64,000 nt of DNA from Candidatus Aminicenantes bacterium UBA1061 (lineage in GTDB: Bacteria > Acidobacteriota > Aminicenantia > Aminicenantales > Saccharicenantaceae), in assembly GCA_002316315.1 (NCBI GenBank), contig DCDG01000048.1, positions 113,433 to 177,432 on the forward strand. Direction: 5' to 3'. The position numbers were made by a program, and so were the translations under genes. Below, in pieces: positions 8,236 through 16,225 of this stretch. Within the stretch, counting starts at the first letter, position 1; each line of letters begins with the position of its first letter. The notes under the pieces were generated by a model. It was not told the origin of the DNA. It saw nothing but the letters and a program-made list of their open reading frames with translations, and ran no database searches.

Positions 8236-9492
8236 TTAAGCTCCAATTACTTGTTTATATTTTTCATAGCTGAGAGGTTGTTCTTCTACCATTTCTCTGG
8301 TTATAACTATTTTGGTCTTTACTTTTCTTGACGGCAGATAAAACATTAAATCGAGCATCAAATCTTCCATGATGGCTCTCAATCCCCTGGCTCCAAGTTT
8401 TTTCTCTATCGCTTTGTCCGCAATGGAGGCCAGGGCTTCCGTGGTAAATTCCAGTTCGACACCCTCCATTTTAAATAACTTCTGGTACTGTTTTATTATA
8501 GCATTTTTTGGCCGGATCAGGATATCAACCAGCTGATCTCTGTTCAGATCATGGAAAACAGCTATTACCGGAATACGTCCTACCAGCTCCGGGATCAGCC
8601 CATATCTGATTAAATCTTCAGGCATTAAATAGCGCAACAGATCCCCTGCCGTCATCTCTGGTTTGAGGTCTGATTTGAATCCGACCCTCGATTTCCCCAG
8701 ACGCTGGCCAATAATCTTATCCAGCCCGACAAAAGCACCGCCACAGATAAAAAGAATATCAGTTGTATCTATTTGAATAAACTCCTGATAGGGATGCTTT
8801 CTCCCGCCTTGAGATGGCACGTTGGCCACCGTCCCTTCTATTATTTTGAGCAGAGCTTGTTGAACACCTTCACCCGAGACATCGCGGGTAATAGAAGGGT
8901 TCTCACTCTTGCGGCTGATCTTATCAATTTCATCAATATAAATTATGCCTCTCTCGGCTTTTTCAATATCACCGTCAGCCGCCTGATACAGCCTGAGTAT
9001 AACATTTTCAACATCCTCCCCGACATAGCCTGCCTCAGTCAGAGTAGTGGCATCCGCTATGGCAAAAGGAACAGATAACAGATTGGCCAGAGTCTGAGCC
9101 ATAAGGGTCTTGCCTGTCCCCGTCGGGCCGATAAAAAGAAGATTGCTCTTATCAATCTCAACTTCATTGTCCCCGCGCGGCTGCTTGATTCTTTTATAAT
9201 GATTATAAACAGCCACGGCGATTTTTTTCTTGGCTTCTTCCTGGCCTACCAGATGTTCATCCAGGGCTTTTTTTATTTGAACAGGTGTCAGATTATCTTC
9301 CTTTTTAGGTTTAGGCTTGCTCTCTGGTCGCCCTCCCCTCTCAGCCTTCAAAATAGCACTGGCCACCTCAACACAATGTTCACAGATATAGACACCCTGA
9401 GGACCGGCCATCATCCTTTTAACCTGAGTTTCAGGGCGCTGGCAGAAACTACACTTGATGATCGAATCATGACCCTGATTATTAGGAGTCAT
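8236..9492 (-). CDS. clpX: ATP-dependent Clp protease ATP-binding subunit ClpX
   Basis: ClpX is the AAA+ unfoldase that feeds tagged proteins to ClpP. The 418 residues are a normal length. The N-terminal zinc-binding domain has two CxxC pairs (CSFC at about 16-19, CEHC at about 37-40). Walker A is GPTGTGKTLMAQTL, the pore loop is GYVG, Walker B is GIIYIDEIDKI, and VGRIPVIAVF is the usual sensor region. It lies between clpP and lon on the same strand, the standard order tig-clpP-clpX-lon. Confidence 0.98.
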   Translation of the reverse strand: MTPNNQGHDSIIKCSFCQRPETQVKRMMAGPQGVYICEHCVEVASAILKAERGGRPESKPKPKKEDNLTPVQIKKALDEHLVGQEEAKKKIAVAVYNHYKRIKQPRGDNEVEIDKSNLLFIGPTGTGKTLMAQTLANLLSVPFAIADATTLTEAGYVGEDVENVILRLYQAADGDIEKAERGIIYIDEIDKISRKSENPSITRDVSGEGVQQALLKIIEGTVANVPSQGGRKHPYQEFIQIDTTDILFICGGAFVGLDKIIGQRLGKSRVGFKSDLKPEMTAGDLLRYLMPEDLIRYGLIPELVGRIPVIAVFHDLNRDQLVDILIRPKNAIIKQYQKLFKMEGVELEFTTEALASIADKAIEKKLGARGLRAIMEDLMLDLMFYLPSRKVKTKIVITREMVEEQPLSYEKYKQVIGA

Positions 9493-9543
9493 CTTTAATT
9501 CCTTGGTTTAAATTCGTACTTATTAGAAAAATCTGGCTGTCTT

Positions 9544-10140
9544 TCAGGACAAACTCTCTTTCCTCGAACTGATGACCTGATCAATCAGCCCGTAGTCTTT
9601 AGCCTGCTCCGGAGTCATAATAAAATCCCGGTCAATGTCAGCCTGAATACGGTCGATAAGCTGACCCGTATGGCTGGACAGAATCCGGTTTAAGGTCTCC
9701 CTCATCCTCAATATTTCCTTTGCCTGAATAGCCACGTCACTGGCCTGACCCTGAAAACCACCAAAAGGCTGATGCAGAATGACCCTGGCGTTGGGCAGCG
9801 AAAAGCGGCGTCCGGGCCGGCCAGCGGCCAGCAATACAGCTGCCATACTGGCTGCTTGTCCCAGGCAAATGGTAGCCACTGGAGCTGAGACAAATTGCAT
9901 CGTGTCATAGATAGCCAAGCCGGCGGTAATATTACCACCAGGAGAATTTATATAGATCGAGATTTCTTTATCCTGACCTTCTGCTTCCAGATATAAAAGC
10001 TGGGCAACTACCAAATTAGCTACCTCATCATTTATTTCCGTCCCCATAAAGATGATCCTGTCTCTTAATAATCTGGAATAGATATCAAAGCCGCGCTCAC
10101 TGCGCCCGTCTGATTCAATAACGAAAGGAATTAAGGCCAT
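9544..10140 (-). CDS. clpP: ATP-dependent Clp protease proteolytic subunit ClpP
   Basis: ClpP forms the two-ring serine protease chamber used by ClpX. The catalytic triad is visible: Ser98 in GQAASMAA, His123 in VILHQPFGG and Asp172 in IDRDFIM (numbered from the ATG at 10140). NSPGG and the handle helix region are intact. A TTG two codons upstream (10146) is also open, but neither start has a clear Shine-Dalgarno sequence, so I prefer ATG (198 residues). Only nine bases separate it from the trigger factor stop, which fits one transcript. Confidence 0.97.
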   Translation of the reverse strand: MALIPFVIESDGRSERGFDIYSRLLRDRIIFMGTEINDEVANLVVAQLLYLEAEGQDKEISIYINSPGGNITAGLAIYDTMQFVSAPVATICLGQAASMAAVLLAAGRPGRRFSLPNARVILHQPFGGFQGQASDVAIQAKEILRMRETLNRILSSHTGQLIDRIQADIDRDFIMTPEQAKDYGLIDQVISSRKESLS

Positions 10141-10149
10141 TAGCAAGCT

Positions 10150-11427
10150 TTATTTTATTATAACTTTCTCTTTTAAAAAGTCAATGCCCTTCTGGAGTAG
10201 AAGACTGAACTTCCATTCTTCTTCTCGTTCTTGCTGGTTCAAAGCTGATTTCAGCTGACTGAGTGGGATATTCCTTTGTTCTGCCATTTTTTTTAAATCT
10301 TCTTCATACTCTTCTTCAGATATTTTTATGCCTTCCCTGTCGATTATCTTCCTCAACAACAGATGATTCTTTAGATTATTTTCTGCCTGTTTTCTGGCCT
10401 GCTCTGCCACCTGTTGACGCAATTCAGCCGGCATTTTGTTCCAGTCATCTTCCCTGAATTGGCGGCTGACGATAGCTTCGGTTTCTTCCTTGATGAGGCT
10501 GTCAGGCAAAGTCAGGTTGATGTCAGTCGCCAGCTTCTCCAGAAATTCATTCAGTGCACGGTCTGAAGCTTGATGCTGGCGGTGTTTGAGCAAATCCTGG
10601 TAAATCTTTTGTTTTAACTCCTCCAGCCCCGACACCTGATCAATCGTTCTGGCCAGTTCATCATTTAATTCTGGTAGCTTTTTTTCTTTTATTTCTAATA
10701 CTTTAATACGATACTCAATTTTTTTGCCGGCAAACTTTTTCTGGGGATAATCAGATGGATACGCTACCTCAAACGTTTTTTCTTCTCCCTGGCCCAAACC
10801 AATTAAAGCTTCGTTTAGCTGTGGTTCGTTTTCTGAGTGACCAGCCAGCACAACCACCTTTTCAACCGGCAAGAACTTTTTAGCCTCGACATCTTTCCCT
10901 TGAATTTCTATGACCACATAATCATCATTAAGTACTGTCCTGTCATTGACTGGAAGATATTCAACGGCGTTTTCCTGGAGGTTTTTTAGAACCTCTTCGA
11001 CCTCTTTTTCTTCGATTTTGACTTCCTCTTGCTTAACTTTGTTATCGAGATAATTAGCCGGTAGATCAATGGCCGGCCAGACCTCAAATGAGACCTGAAA
11101 TTTAATCCCTTTCTCCAGATCAAAATCAAGTGATCTGACTGCAGGCACATTCACCGGAACAACACCCAGTGCTTCCAGTTCGCGCTTCAAATATTCTGGC
11201 ACAAGATTATCAAGGAGCGCATCTTTAATTTCTGCTGCAAACATTCTCGCTACCATTTCCCGGGGAGCGTGCCCTTGCCGGAAACCAGGCAATCTAGCTT
11301 TCGAGACATAATTATTAACTGTCTTTTCATATTCTTTTTTAACTTCTTCCGGCGGGATGTTAACTTCAAGTTCCCGGACGACGGGACTGATAACTTTTAA
11401 ACGTTCTTCAGGAGGATTCTGTTCCAT
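10150..11427 (-). CDS. tig: Trigger factor, ribosome-associated chaperone
   Basis: Trigger factor binds ribosomal protein L23 at the exit tunnel and shelters nascent chains. The 425 residues contain the N-terminal ribosome-binding domain with the signature GFRQGHAPREM (about 48-58), a central FKBP-like prolyl isomerase domain (about 150-245), and a charged helical C-terminal arm. An AAGGG ribosome binding site precedes the ATG. It is first in the tig-clpP-clpX-lon group. Confidence 0.96.
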   Translation of the reverse strand: MEQNPPEERLKVISPVVRELEVNIPPEEVKKEYEKTVNNYVSKARLPGFRQGHAPREMVARMFAAEIKDALLDNLVPEYLKRELEALGVVPVNVPAVRSLDFDLEKGIKFQVSFEVWPAIDLPANYLDNKVKQEEVKIEEKEVEEVLKNLQENAVEYLPVNDRTVLNDDYVVIEIQGKDVEAKKFLPVEKVVVLAGHSENEPQLNEALIGLGQGEEKTFEVAYPSDYPQKKFAGKKIEYRIKVLEIKEKKLPELNDELARTIDQVSGLEELKQKIYQDLLKHRQHQASDRALNEFLEKLATDINLTLPDSLIKEETEAIVSRQFREDDWNKMPAELRQQVAEQARKQAENNLKNHLLLRKIIDREGIKISEEEYEEDLKKMAEQRNIPLSQLKSALNQQEREEEWKFSLLLQKGIDFLKEKVIIK

Positions 11428-11504
11428 TTTTTCCCTTGTAACAAAAATTCAGGCCGCCATTACCTCTTGTTTTCCAGCTAAAATCTCGACTGAAAAATTG
11501 GTAG

Positions 11505-11589
11505 TGGGCAGAGCGGGAATCGAACCCGCACTCCTTATTCAGGAACTAGGTCCTAAGCCTAGTGCGTCTGCCAATTCCGCCACCTGCCC
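11505..11589 (-). tRNA. tRNA-Leu (anticodon UAG)
   Basis: The minus strand folds into an 85-base class II tRNA. The acceptor stem GGGCAGG pairs with TCTGCCC, allowing one G-U pair. The anticodon stem CTAGG/CCTAG encloses the loop CTTAGGA, giving anticodon TAG. A long variable arm follows, then GCGGG TTCGATT CCCGC as the T arm, and A as discriminator. CCA is not encoded. It lies between the trypsin-TPR gene and tig on the same strand. Confidence 0.95.
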
Positions 11590-11683
11590 GAATATCAAAG
11601 AAAAATAACTGGATATTTCTAAAGAGCGGGCCCGGACAAGAAAGTTTAATACCACAGATTGAGCTTTTAGTCAATCTCCCGGT

Positions 11684-13519
11684 CTATTTTATCAGCCTGC
11701 TGAGACGGTCAGCCAGGTTCCGATCAAGCCTCTGTAAAACTTTCAAAACTTCTCTGGCACTGTAATTATCATTCAGATTGATATAGATTATAGCCAGATT
11801 ATACTGGGCCATAGGATCATCAGGCTTAAGTTTGACGCTTTGTTCCACATAGGGCAAGGCTTGTTCAAATTTCTTAAGGAGCATATATTCCAGACCGCAG
11901 TTCAGCCAGCCGCTGGCGTCCTCCGGAGCAAGTTCAGTATATTTTTTAAAGGCCTCAGCTGCTTCCTGACGCCGGTTCATTTTACCGTAAACCAGACCAA
12001 GGTTATACCAGGCAGAGGTATAATCATTTTTTAAAGCCAGACAGTCATTAATCGTTTTGGCGGCCTCTTCTAACCGGTTCAACTTAAAATACATGATGCC
12101 AAGGTTATAGACAGCCACTTCACTCTTCGGGTTTAATTCAATGATCTTTTTAACAGACTCCAGGGCATTTTCATACTGTCCCGCCTGGTCATACATCTGG
12201 ATAATCTGATTGTAATAAAAAACAGCATCACGTGGGTTGAGTTCTATAAGTTTTTTATAAGCCTGTTCTGCCTCAGCATACTGCTGATTAGCGGCCAGCA
12301 GCAAAGCCAGGTTGTAGTTGCTGTTGATATCTTCAGGTCTTAATTTCAGAGCCTGCCGGTAGGCGTCAATGGCCTTTCCTATCTCGTTATTTTTCTGATA
12401 GGTCTGGGCCAGTTTGAACCAGCCATTCCAGGGACGTTCAGGCCCGGACTGAACATACTTGAGGTAATAGCTAGCCGCCTGGCCATAGGATTGGAGTTCT
12501 TCATAGGCCGAACCCAGCTCAAAAAAGGCCTCATTTGATTCCAGTCCGTGGGTCAGAGCTTTTTCCAGTAATTCAGCTGCCTCCTTAAAATTTTTCTGCC
12601 TGAGAAGATTTAAGCCCAGCCCATAAAGTCCCTGGGCATCGTCAGGCTTGATTTGAAGGGCACGACTATAGCTATTATAGGAATTAGCAAAATCACTCAG
12701 CTGATAATAGCAGCGGCCAAGACAGAGGTAAGCCTCGCCATCATCCGGTTTTAATTTCACGTATTTTTCAAAATAGCGAATAGCTGCGGCTGGTTCATTT
12801 AGCAGACAGGCAGCCTTGCCCGCCAGATAACTCCCTTCTGACGTTTCAAAATAAATTTCTTTGCGAGCACTTTTTAAATCAAGACCCCGGTCAGACCGGG
12901 TAAGGGCCAAAAGCGACTCAACTGGCACCCCAAATTTGATACCAGACTCCAGCACCAGCGCCAGTCCAGCCACCTCGTTTTCATTATTAAAAATGGGTGC
13001 TCCGCTGGTTGGCTTCTCAAGACTCATGGAAATAGCCATTAGCTTTACCCTGTCTTTAATTAACTCCAGCCAGCCGCGCATCTCACCTGAGGTAATTATT
13101 ATCTGGCCGCTTACTTCAGCCAGGGCCGCCAGCGGCGCACCGGCACTCAGCTGATCGGACCTTCCCAGAGGCAGAGGCTTTACATCTAGTTTGCCCTTCA
13201 GGCGGACCAGGGCCAGGTCATACTGGTGATCAACGGCCACCAAAGCTTCTACCCTTGAACTTTTACCTGAAGAACTGGTGATCTCAGCTTCAGTTGCTTG
13301 AGAAACAAAATGATAGGGAATGGCTATCAAATTATCAGCCAGAGCCAGTCCACATCCCTCACCCACTCTGTTTTTATTATTATCCCAAGCCAGTACAGTC
13401 ACTACACCATTAGCATATTTGCCTAAGCTTTCTTCTGATGACTGCCCCTGAACATAAGCCTGGGCAGCCAGAACAGAAAAAAACACTATCAACAAAAACA
13501 AATGATAGTATTTTTTCAT
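11684..13519 (-). CDS. Secreted trypsin-like serine protease with C-terminal TPR repeats
   Basis: A signal peptide (hydrophobic run at about 8-20) leads into a chymotrypsin/DegP-like fold. A possible triad is visible: His at about 70-71 (AIPYHFV), Asp at about 101-102 (HQYDLALVRL) and Ser at about 172-173 (PTSGAPIFN), so the usual GNSGGP is altered to PTSGAP. From about residue 235 the rest is about ten TPR repeats. The second of two adjacent ATGs is chosen because AAGGAGG ends only one base before the first. It probably works in the cell envelope, as a protease or as a protease-derived scaffold. No partner gene is visible. Confidence 0.8.
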   Translation of the reverse strand: MKKYYHLFLLIVFFSVLAAQAYVQGQSSEESLGKYANGVVTVLAWDNNKNRVGEGCGLALADNLIAIPYHFVSQATEAEITSSSGKSSRVEALVAVDHQYDLALVRLKGKLDVKPLPLGRSDQLSAGAPLAALAEVSGQIIITSGEMRGWLELIKDRVKLMAISMSLEKPTSGAPIFNNENEVAGLALVLESGIKFGVPVESLLALTRSDRGLDLKSARKEIYFETSEGSYLAGKAACLLNEPAAAIRYFEKYVKLKPDDGEAYLCLGRCYYQLSDFANSYNSYSRALQIKPDDAQGLYGLGLNLLRQKNFKEAAELLEKALTHGLESNEAFFELGSAYEELQSYGQAASYYLKYVQSGPERPWNGWFKLAQTYQKNNEIGKAIDAYRQALKLRPEDINSNYNLALLLAANQQYAEAEQAYKKLIELNPRDAVFYYNQIIQMYDQAGQYENALESVKKIIELNPKSEVAVYNLGIMYFKLNRLEEAAKTINDCLALKNDYTSAWYNLGLVYGKMNRRQEAAEAFKKYTELAPEDASGWLNCGLEYMLLKKFEQALPYVEQSVKLKPDDPMAQYNLAIIYINLNDNYSAREVLKVLQRLDRNLADRLSRLIK

Positions 13520-13604
13520 CATGCCTCCTTCTATTCCTTCTGCTTTATATTTATATTATCCTTAAAGCTAAAGTCAACCTTATTAACGCTGACAGCTGAT
13601 TATA

Positions 13605-14099
13605 ATGAAAATATCTATCCGTTTCTGGTGGTTAATAACAATCATGTTGTCTGGTGCAATTCTGACTGGAATTTTTCTGGCACCATGTCTTCAGTCCAGA
13701 TGGCCAGTTCTCTCTGCCTTTATTTATGCCCTTTATTCCCCTCTATGCCATCAGCAACCAGGCAGAAGCTATTTTCTGGTCAGTCAGCAACTGGCTGTTT
13801 GCAGCCGTTGTTCTGGTATTTATGCCGGTTTCTTTTTGAGCACTCTTCTTTATCCCCTCTGGAGAAATAAATTGAAGAGCTGGCTGGAATCCAGGCCGGT
13901 TTTATTAGTTTTTCTTGCCCTGCCCATGGTTCTAGATTTTTTATTAAATATTTTCAGGCTCTGGGATAGTCCCCTGGTGATAAAAAGCCTAACTGGTTTT
14001 GCCTGGTCAGGTTGCCTCCCCTTTTACTGGTTTAAGGCTCTTAAAGAACTTGGACAGTCGCATCCCAGGAAAGATTATATTTGCAAAAGTCGGTCTTAA
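13605..14099 (+). CDS. DUF2085-family membrane protein
   Basis: This 164-residue protein has about four hydrophobic segments. It carries the DUF2085 signature YSPLCHQQPGRSYFLVSQQ followed by LAVCSRCSGIYAG, with cysteines and a histidine that could bind a metal. The function of the family is unknown. No good ribosome binding site precedes the ATG at 13605. An ATG at 13644 is also in frame, but the first start keeps the whole first membrane segment. It is divergent from the TPR protease gene. Confidence 0.8.
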   Translation: MKISIRFWWLITIMLSGAILTGIFLAPCLQSRWPVLSAFIYALYSPLCHQQPGRSYFLVSQQLAVCSRCSGIYAGFFLSTLLYPLWRNKLKSWLESRPVLLVFLALPMVLDFLLNIFRLWDSPLVIKSLTGFAWSGCLPFYWFKALKELGQSHPRKDYICKSRS

Positions 14100-14145
14100 T
14101 TCATAAAATTAAATGAGTTTTTAACCAGAATCGTTTGAGGTTATC

Positions 14146-14673
14146 ATGGAGAAAAAGCAGCCCGAATATTTTGTCCCGGCCTTAATCGGAGGAGCTCTGA
14201 TGGGTGTGGCTTCAGCTATCCCCTTCATTAATTGTCTTTGCTGCCTGTGGGCAGTAGCTGGAGCTGGTCTCTCCTTCTATTTTTTAAATCAAAAAACAGC
14301 TTTCCCCCTGAAGTCCAGTGACGGCCTGCTGGTGGGGGCTCTGGCTGGAGTCTTTGGCGGCCTGATCAATGCGCTGCTAGAAATTCCTTTAAGCCCTTTA
14401 TATATCAGAATTGGCCATAGATTTATGTCCAGCGCTTCCAAGTTCATGAAAGAGCTGCCACCAGGTTGGGAAGAGCTGCTGCAAATAAATTATCAGGGTC
14501 TCGATTTTCCCTCTATCCTCCTCAGCCTGCTATTATCCTGTCTGTTTTTTGCCTTTTTCGGGGCTCTGGGGGGATTGGTTGGTTATTCTTTATTCAAAAA
14601 GGAGCCGCCAAAGGAAATAAAGGATGAAACACAACTTCCTCAAAACCCAGGTGATAGTCAATCCAGCCTCTAA
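14146..14673 (+). CDS. Small membrane protein of unknown function
   Basis: A 175-residue protein with about four membrane segments (about 10-30, 33-50, 62-80, 127-150). There is a glycine-rich, alanine-rich first helix and a cysteine cluster (NCLCCLWA). The tail is charged and proline-rich. I do not recognise a named family beyond similarity in style to DUF4199 and YIP1-like bacterial membrane proteins. A GAGG ribosome binding site precedes the ATG. Its end overlaps the next gene by 50 bases, so the two are likely co-translated. Confidence 0.7.
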   Translation: MEKKQPEYFVPALIGGALMGVASAIPFINCLCCLWAVAGAGLSFYFLNQKTAFPLKSSDGLLVGALAGVFGGLINALLEIPLSPLYIRIGHRFMSSASKFMKELPPGWEELLQINYQGLDFPSILLSLLLSCLFFAFFGALGGLVGYSLFKKEPPKEIKDETQLPQNPGDSQSSL

Positions 14674-15568
14674 TCGCGGCCAGACCGGGCACCGCTGGGC
14701 AGAAATCAAGACAGTTCTAAAACATTTTTTAAAAGATTTTAAATATGATTTTACCGAGCGGCCGTTTCAGGCCATCGATTTAGCCAGAGATGCAATAAAG
14801 AACGGAGCAGATCTTCTTATCGGAGTCGGGGGTGATGGTACCGCTAATGAGATAGCCAATGGCTTTTTTGAACAGCAGAAAGTAATTAATCCAGAAGCTA
14901 CCCTGGGATTGATTCCTTCCGGCACGGGTTGTGACTTTACCAGAAGTCTGAATATCCCCAGGAATCTTAAAAACGCCGTAAAATTTATTTCGGAGGCACC
15001 AGAGCAATCTATAGATGTAGGCCGAATAACGTATCAGGATGAAAATGGACAGCCAACCAGCCGCTATTTTTTAAATATTGCCGATTTTGGCCTCGGTGGT
15101 GAGGTCGTTCGTCAGGTCAACAGTCGCCGGCTGGAAAGAAGGGCTTCCAGTTATATCCTCTGTTTGCTTAATGCCATGCGAACATATACAGGTCAACAGG
15201 TTAGTCTGACAGCTGATGATCATCAGGCGGCTTCTGGCCATTATTTGATCGGAGCAATAGCCAACGGGCGGATATTTGGTAAGGGTCTGAAGATAGCCCC
15301 TAAAGCCAGGCTAAACGACGGCCTGTTCGATCTTATTCTGGTTAAAAGCCTGTCATTCCTCGAATTCTGCCTTCACGGCTGGCAACTGGCCAATGGCAGT
15401 CATTTAAATTATCATAAGGTTACCTGGGGGCGCGGGCAGAAAATCGAAGTTTTTCCTTTGAGCCCGGAACCGGTTCTGATTGAAATAGATGGTGAGCAGG
15501 TTGGTCGTCTACCGGCTGCTTTTGAGATCGTTCCCTCTTCCCTTCAAGTTAAGGGCTTTCTGAAATAA
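14624..15568 (+). CDS. Diacylglycerol/sphingolipid kinase-family protein
   Basis: A 314-residue member of the DgkB/YegS lipid kinase family. It shows the N-terminal VNPASNRG motif, the nucleotide-binding GVGGDGTANEIANG (about 70-83), and GLIPSGTGCDFTRSL (about 98-112). The C-terminal beta domain ends around VLIEIDGEQVG. Such enzymes phosphorylate diacylglycerol or related lipids at the inner membrane. The ATG lies inside the end of the preceding membrane-protein gene in another frame and is preceded by AAAGG. The substrate cannot be told from sequence. Confidence 0.9.
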   Translation: MKHNFLKTQVIVNPASNRGQTGHRWAEIKTVLKHFLKDFKYDFTERPFQAIDLARDAIKNGADLLIGVGGDGTANEIANGFFEQQKVINPEATLGLIPSGTGCDFTRSLNIPRNLKNAVKFISEAPEQSIDVGRITYQDENGQPTSRYFLNIADFGLGGEVVRQVNSRRLERRASSYILCLLNAMRTYTGQQVSLTADDHQAASGHYLIGAIANGRIFGKGLKIAPKARLNDGLFDLILVKSLSFLEFCLHGWQLANGSHLNYHKVTWGRGQKIEVFPLSPEPVLIEIDGEQVGRLPAAFEIVPSSLQVKGFLK

Positions 15569-15592
15569 AAGGCGGGGCTGAAGCTCTGGCCC

Positions 15593-16156
15593 TCAATTTT
15601 TTTTGGCTGGAAGATAGAAAGGATTGTTGGTCAAACAAAGCTGGCCATTTTCATCATAATAGCGATAAATAATCGTCTTAGTTCTTATGTAAGGATTTTT
15701 ATATTCTATTTTTTTTAGATAATTTTTAGTTTCTGAATAAGGAGGAACTCCGTTATGTTTTTTGACTGCCTCTTGTCCGGCATTATAGGCGGCTAGAACA
15801 AGATTTCTGTCACCCTTATATAATTTAACCAGATCCTTCAGGTATTTGACTCCGCCCTCAATATTCTGCTCAGGATCAAAAACATTCATCACTCCATATT
15901 TTATGGCCGTATCCGGCATCAACTGCATTAAACCGAGTGCTCCCTTCTCAGAAATGGCAAATTGATTATAATTGGACTCAACCTTGATGACAGCATGAAT
16001 CAGTTCGGCTGGCAGACCATGTGCGGCAGCCTTTTTTTGTATCAGGGGATCATACCTGGTTTTTAAATCCTCCTGCCTGACAGAAGCATCACCGCTCAAC
16101 AATATGAGAAGAATACTGCCGACCAGGCTAATCAGCCTCACCCTTTTTCTATCCAT
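15593..16156 (-). CDS. Lytic transglycosylase, SLT domain
   Basis: A 187-residue exported peptidoglycan lyase. An N-terminal hydrophobic segment (about 7-20) is followed by the SLT fold. Catalytic Glu60 is in VIKVESNYN, followed by ALGLMQLMPDTA and LAAYNAGQEAV, the standard motifs. It likely cleaves the glycan strand to make 1,6-anhydromuropeptides in the periplasm. The tail (YRYYDENGQLCLTNNPF) resembles the DUF4124-type segment often seen in these enzymes. It is convergent with the lipid kinase-family gene. Confidence 0.92.
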   Translation of the reverse strand: MDRKRVRLISLVGSILLILLSGDASVRQEDLKTRYDPLIQKKAAAHGLPAELIHAVIKVESNYNQFAISEKGALGLMQLMPDTAIKYGVMNVFDPEQNIEGGVKYLKDLVKLYKGDRNLVLAAYNAGQEAVKKHNGVPPYSETKNYLKKIEYKNPYIRTKTIIYRYYDENGQLCLTNNPFYLPAKKN

Positions 16157-16225
16157 TTTCAGCCTTTATAGCTTACTATTTATAAGCTTTTTATTTTCAC
16201 CTGACCATCACCTTTTGAGGTGATT

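Noticed and set aside
13597..13613. TATAAT at 13601-13606 as promoter of the DUF2085 gene
   Set aside because: It overlaps the start codon at 13605 and has no -35 box at proper spacing. It would require moving the start downstream and losing part of the first membrane helix.
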